From Acidimicrobiia bacterium (GTDB lineage: Bacteria; Actinomycetota; Acidimicrobiia; IMCC26256; BP-133): a DNA stretch of 6,792 bases. Each line of letters begins with the position of its first letter. Positions within the stretch are counted from its first letter, which is position 1. The DNA lies in contig JAICYE010000115.1 of assembly GCA_025934385.1 (NCBI GenBank), forward strand, positions 1 through 6,792, given 5' to 3'. A program made the position numbers and the translations under genes. This document shows positions 4,127 through 6,792 of this stretch, piece after piece. The notes beneath the pieces were generated by a model. It searched no databases. It was not told where the DNA came from and worked only from the letters and a program-made list of their open reading frames with translations.

Positions 4127-6457
4127 TCAGGAGCGGTGGGCGGCGAGGGCCGGGCCCTTGCCGGCGCAGTCGTAGACCTGTCCGGCGTAGGCGGGGGGGA
4201 GAGGCGCCTTCCCGTCGGCGGCGGCGGCGCTCACCGGGGTGCAGACCGCCTGGACCGCCTGCATGATCTGTCCGGCTGTCCCCCCGCGGCCGAAGCCGCC
4301 GGACGGAGCGCCCAGGGGCGGTTCGGCGGCCGGAGTCCCGCCGGCGGGCGGAGAAGCGGCACCGCGGGCGGGGGTGCCGGACTCGGCGGGGGCGCCGGAG
4401 CCGGCGGTGGGGGCGCCCCGGCGGCGGGAACCGCCCCGGCCCAAGCCGTTGCCGGTCAGGAAGTAGCGGACTTCGCCCCTGTCGACCATGGCGGCCACCG
4501 ACGCCACGGTGGCGGCGGGATCGGAGCCGGAGAAGCCGCCCAGCGCCATGACCGAGAGGTTGTCGGTGGCGACGAGGTCGGCGGCGCTCATGGCGCTGGT
4601 CACCGCCAGGTCCCAGCGCTGGCCGGTGTCGTGGTCGGCCAGGAACTTCGCCAGGCCGGCCTCGCCGGCCGCGGGGTCCGGGCGGACCGAAGCGTCGGAG
4701 CCGGAACGTCCGGCGCCGGAGCCGGAAGCGCCGGAGCTCCGTCCGGCAGCGCCGGCCCTCGGGCCGCCTTGGGGGCCGGCGGCGTCGAGGGAGCGGTTGG
4801 TGGTCTCGCTCACCGCCCAGGCAGCCGGGGTGAGCAGCGCCACCACGAGCCCGGCGGCCAGCGGGGCGGTCACGTAGCGCCGTCCCCGGCGGGCGGCGGC
4901 CACGGCGACGAGGCCGATGACCGTGACGACGGTGAGGACCACGACCGCCGGCCGGATCCAGCCGAGGAGCGGCCCGGCCCGGTGGCTGAGCCTCACCGCC
5001 AGCCAGGCGGAGACAACGACGCCGCCGCCGGCGTAGGCCAACCAGGCCCGATCCCGGCGGGCCTCGGCCAGCACAGCGGCGGCGCCGATCCCCACCAGCG
5101 CTGCCAGCCCGGGGGCCAGCGCGCTGGTGTAGTAGCTGTGGAAGATCCCCTTGGCGAAGCTGAAGACGGCGAAGTGGAGGGCGACCCAGCCTGTCCACAG
5201 TGCGATGCCGCCGAGGGCCGCCCGGGACCGGCGGTGGTGCCACAGCCCCGCCAGCACCGCCAGGAGTCCCAAGGGGAACAGCCAGGCGATCTGCGGTCCG
5301 TCCGAAGCGGAGAACAACCGGAAGGGGCCCGGCTGGTCGCCGAAGAACCCGCCGAAGCCGCCGGCGGCGCCGACACGGTCCGCGCCCTGCCGCCCGGGGA
5401 CGCCGGCCGGGAAGGCGCCCGCACCGGGGAACGTGCGGGGAGTGCCGGCAACCGCGTCGCCGGGCGCCTGGGTCCCCTCGGCGGCGCCGGCGTCGCGGCC
5501 CCGGTCGCCCCGTCGGGCGCCGCGGCTCTCACCCTGACCGTCGACCCGGCCGACGCCGTTGTAGCCGATGCTCAGGTTCCGTTCGGTGTTGTTGCTGCTG
5601 CCGCCGACGTAGGGCCGGGCGGACGGCGGCGTCAGGTCGACGATCGTCATCCACGGCAGGGTGAAGGCCAGCGCCGCCGCCGCCAGCACCGTGGCCCGCT
5701 TGACGCGGTGCGGCCAGCCGCCCGGGCTGCCGAGCAGCACGGCCAGCCCGAAGGCCGGCGCCGGGATGGCCGCCGCCAGCATCTTGGCGTCGAAGGCGGC
5801 CCCGAAGAACAGGCCGGCCAGCACCAGCCACCGTCCCCACCGCTCGGCCTCGAACGAGCGCAGCAGCGCCCACGCCGCCGCCAGCAGGAAGAAGACCATG
5901 AACGGGTCGGGGAGGTTCATCCGGTTGACGGCCACGTTGACGGGGGAGAGCGCCAGGGCCGACGCCGCCACGGTGGCCGCGATCGTGCCGTACCGGCGGG
6001 ACACGATCACCCACAGCAGAGCCACGGCGGCGGCGCCGGCCAGCGCCCCCGGCAGCAGGAGACTCCAGCTCGAGAAGCCGAACAGCTTGGTCGACGCCGT
6101 CTGGAACCACAGCGCCAGCGGCGGCTTGTCGACGGTGATGAACCCGCCGGGGTCGAAGGCACCGAAGAAGAAGTTGCGCCACGACTGGCCCATCGACCGC
6201 ACGGCGGCGGCGTAGTAGGTGTTGCCGAGGCCGTTGGCGGAGAGCCGCCAGCAGTCGACGAGGAGGGCGGTGAGCACCGGCCCGGCGAAGCCCAGCTGGC
6301 GGGCGACCGAGGTCGCCCGTCCTCCGCCGGTGCCGGTGCCCGATCCGCCGTCGGTCCCTTCCGGGGCGGCGGTAGGGCCGGCCGCCGCCCCGGGAAGGGT
6401 CCTGTGGTCCGCCGGAGCCGTCGGGGGAGGAGCAGCGGCCGGCGGAGAGCTCGTCAT
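4127..6457 (-). CDS. GT-C family 39 membrane glycosyltransferase (ArnT/YkcB-like)
   Basis: This 776-residue polytopic enzyme is of the PMT/ArnT type. Such enzymes move a sugar from a polyprenyl-phosphate carrier to an acceptor on the outer side of the membrane. After a Pro/Ala/Gly-rich cytoplasmic N-tail (1-50) the family signature appears: NGLGNTYYAAAVRSM (75-89), SWRNFFFGAFDPGGFITVDKPPLALW (92-117, with Asp102, Asp110 and Lys111), FGFSSWSLLLPGALAG (126-141), NRMNLPDPFMVF (178-189), FDAKML (222-227) and RPYVGGSSNNTERNLSIGYNGVGRVDG (281-307). About 12 hydrophobic segments lie between 55 and 550. A soluble tail (551-776) holds AVTSAMSAADL...VMALGGFSGSDPAAT...VRYFLTGNG, typical of YkcB-like proteins. 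Three low-complexity stretches (about 305-375, 558-595, 673-730) are inserted in external or tail regions. ATG 6457 is chosen because it overlaps the stop of the upstream GT2 (ATGA) and the family N-terminus follows; the 74 codons further upstream in this frame overlap the GT2 gene and are not coding. The acceptor and sugar are unknown. Confidence 0.9.
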   Translation of the reverse strand: MTSSPPAAAPPPTAPADHRTLPGAAAGPTAAPEGTDGGSGTGTGGGRATSVARQLGFAGPVLTALLVDCWRLSANGLGNTYYAAAVRSMGQSWRNFFFGAFDPGGFITVDKPPLALWFQTASTKLFGFSSWSLLLPGALAGAAAVALLWVIVSRRYGTIAATVAASALALSPVNVAVNRMNLPDPFMVFFLLAAAWALLRSFEAERWGRWLVLAGLFFGAAFDAKMLAAAIPAPAFGLAVLLGSPGGWPHRVKRATVLAAAALAFTLPWMTIVDLTPPSARPYVGGSSNNTERNLSIGYNGVGRVDGQGESRGARRGDRGRDAGAAEGTQAPGDAVAGTPRTFPGAGAFPAGVPGRQGADRVGAAGGFGGFFGDQPGPFRLFSASDGPQIAWLFPLGLLAVLAGLWHHRRSRAALGGIALWTGWVALHFAVFSFAKGIFHSYYTSALAPGLAALVGIGAAAVLAEARRDRAWLAYAGGGVVVSAWLAVRLSHRAGPLLGWIRPAVVVLTVVTVIGLVAVAAARRGRRYVTAPLAAGLVVALLTPAAWAVSETTNRSLDAAGPQGGPRAGAAGRSSGASGSGAGRSGSDASVRPDPAAGEAGLAKFLADHDTGQRWDLAVTSAMSAADLVATDNLSVMALGGFSGSDPAATVASVAAMVDRGEVRYFLTGNGLGRGGSRRRGAPTAGSGAPAESGTPARGAASPPAGGTPAAEPPLGAPSGGFGRGGTAGQIMQAVQAVCTPVSAAAADGKAPLPPAYAGQVYDCAGKGPALAAHRS
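6454..6457 (-). promoter_or_regulatory. ATGA start/stop overlap coupling GT2 and GT-C genes
   Basis: On the minus strand the ATG of the membrane glycosyltransferase (6457-6455) overlaps the TGA of the GT2 gene (6456-6454). No Shine-Dalgarno sequence is seen upstream of this ATG, so re-initiation by ribosomes finishing the GT2 gene is the likely way it is translated. Confidence 0.8.
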
Positions 6458-6792
6458 CGCACGAAGAGGCGCGCCACGCCCCGGAGGTCGTCGAGGGCGG
6501 TGCGCACGATGTCGACCCGGGAGTCGGGGTCGTCGACCCAATCGACCGGCAGCTCCACGATGCGCAGGCCGGCCCGCTGGGCCCGGACGAGGAGCTCGGT
6601 GTCGAAGAACCAGGATTCGTCCTCCACCTCGGGCAGCAGGGTCTGCAGCGCATCGGTGCGGATGGCCTTGAACCCGCACTGCGCGTCGTGCACACCGAGG
6701 TGGAGAACGGACCGCAGGATCAGGTTGTAGAGCCGGGAGATCACCTCCCGGCGCGGCCCCCGCACCACCCGGGCGCCCCGGGCCAGCCGGGA
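6454..6792 (-). CDS. Partial GT2 polyprenyl-phosphate glycosyltransferase (DPM1-like), C-terminal part
   Basis: The C-terminal 112 residues of a family 2 glycosyltransferase are visible; the 5' part lies beyond the right edge. The frame is open to base 6792 and begins SRLARGARVVRGPRREVISRLYNLILR. Then come the family hallmarks LGVHDAQCGFKAIRTDALQTLLPEVEDESWFFDTELLVRAQRAGLRIVELPVDWVDDPDSRVDIVRTALDDLRGVARL. This pattern (QCGFKA, FFDTELL, PVDWVDDPDSRVDI) is characteristic of dolichyl/undecaprenyl-phosphate mannose or glucose synthases, which load a sugar from a nucleotide donor onto a polyprenyl phosphate at the cytoplasmic face. The protein stops immediately after ARLFVR. It has neither C-terminal membrane helices nor a fused GtrA flippase domain, both common in relatives. 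Its TGA overlaps the ATG of the downstream GT-C gene (ATGA), implying coupled translation and a shared pathway. The internal GTG at 6768 is not a real start, because conserved sequence continues upstream of it. Confidence 0.9.
   Translation of the reverse strand, partial: SRLARGARVVRGPRREVISRLYNLILRSVLHLGVHDAQCGFKAIRTDALQTLLPEVEDESWFFDTELLVRAQRAGLRIVELPVDWVDDPDSRVDIVRTALDDLRGVARLFVR

Noticed and set aside
3468..5243. Long minus-strand frame spanning the YceI start, the nitroreductase and the GT-C C-terminus
   Set aside because: It is an Arg/Pro-rich out-of-frame shadow crossing three recognised genes.
3965..6730. Very long plus-strand open frame opposite the GT-C and GT2 genes
   Set aside because: Its translation is Gly/Arg/Ala/Glu-rich with no domain. 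It is a mirror of well-supported minus-strand genes in a GC-rich genome, where antisense frames rarely meet stops.

Overview
The window is very GC-rich, uses GTG as well as ATG starts, and carries a protein of the deazaflavin (F420)-dependent nitroreductase family. Together these point to a high-GC Actinomycetota chromosome, perhaps of the Acidimicrobiia type; the class is an inference. I see no tRNA, rRNA, CRISPR array, insertion sequence, integrase or other mark of a mobile element. The genes look like ordinary chromosomal genes for cell-envelope and general metabolism.

Left part (1-2738). A truncated minus-strand gene (N-terminal end only, about 77 residues) leaves the window on the left. 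It contains a 30-bp in-frame tandem repeat. A 121-bp divergent spacer separates it from a plus-strand pair: a secreted Cys-type sulfatase (353-1873) and an isocitrate lyase/PEP mutase superfamily enzyme (1884-2738). Both plus-strand starts are preceded, at exactly the same distance of 7 nt, by a TANNNT hexamer. That is the signature of an actinobacterial -10 element driving a leaderless mRNA. The second hexamer overlaps the stop codon of the sulfatase.

Middle (2743-4075, minus strand). A membrane-anchored YceI-family protein converges on the PEP-mutase-like gene with 4 nt between stop codons. Upstream of it, after a 112-bp spacer, lies a small deazaflavin-dependent nitroreductase family (DUF385-like) protein.

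Right part (4127-6792, minus strand). A GT-C (family 39, ArnT/YkcB-like) membrane glycosyltransferase of about 776 residues follows a GT2 dolichol-phosphate-mannose-synthase-like transferase through an ATGA start/stop overlap. The GT2 is cut by the right end of the window. The two form a two-step envelope glycosylation unit: the GT2 charges a polyprenyl phosphate with a sugar, and the GT-C enzyme uses that lipid-linked sugar outside the membrane. The GT2 ends without membrane helices and without a GtrA domain, so the flippase is not visible here. The nitroreductase gene follows the GT-C gene closely enough to share its transcript.

I found no clearly new biological system. The most useful observations are the paired leaderless-promoter signatures, which change the start of the sulfatase, the coupled GT2/GT-C pair lacking its flippase, and the low-complexity insertions in the GT-C protein.
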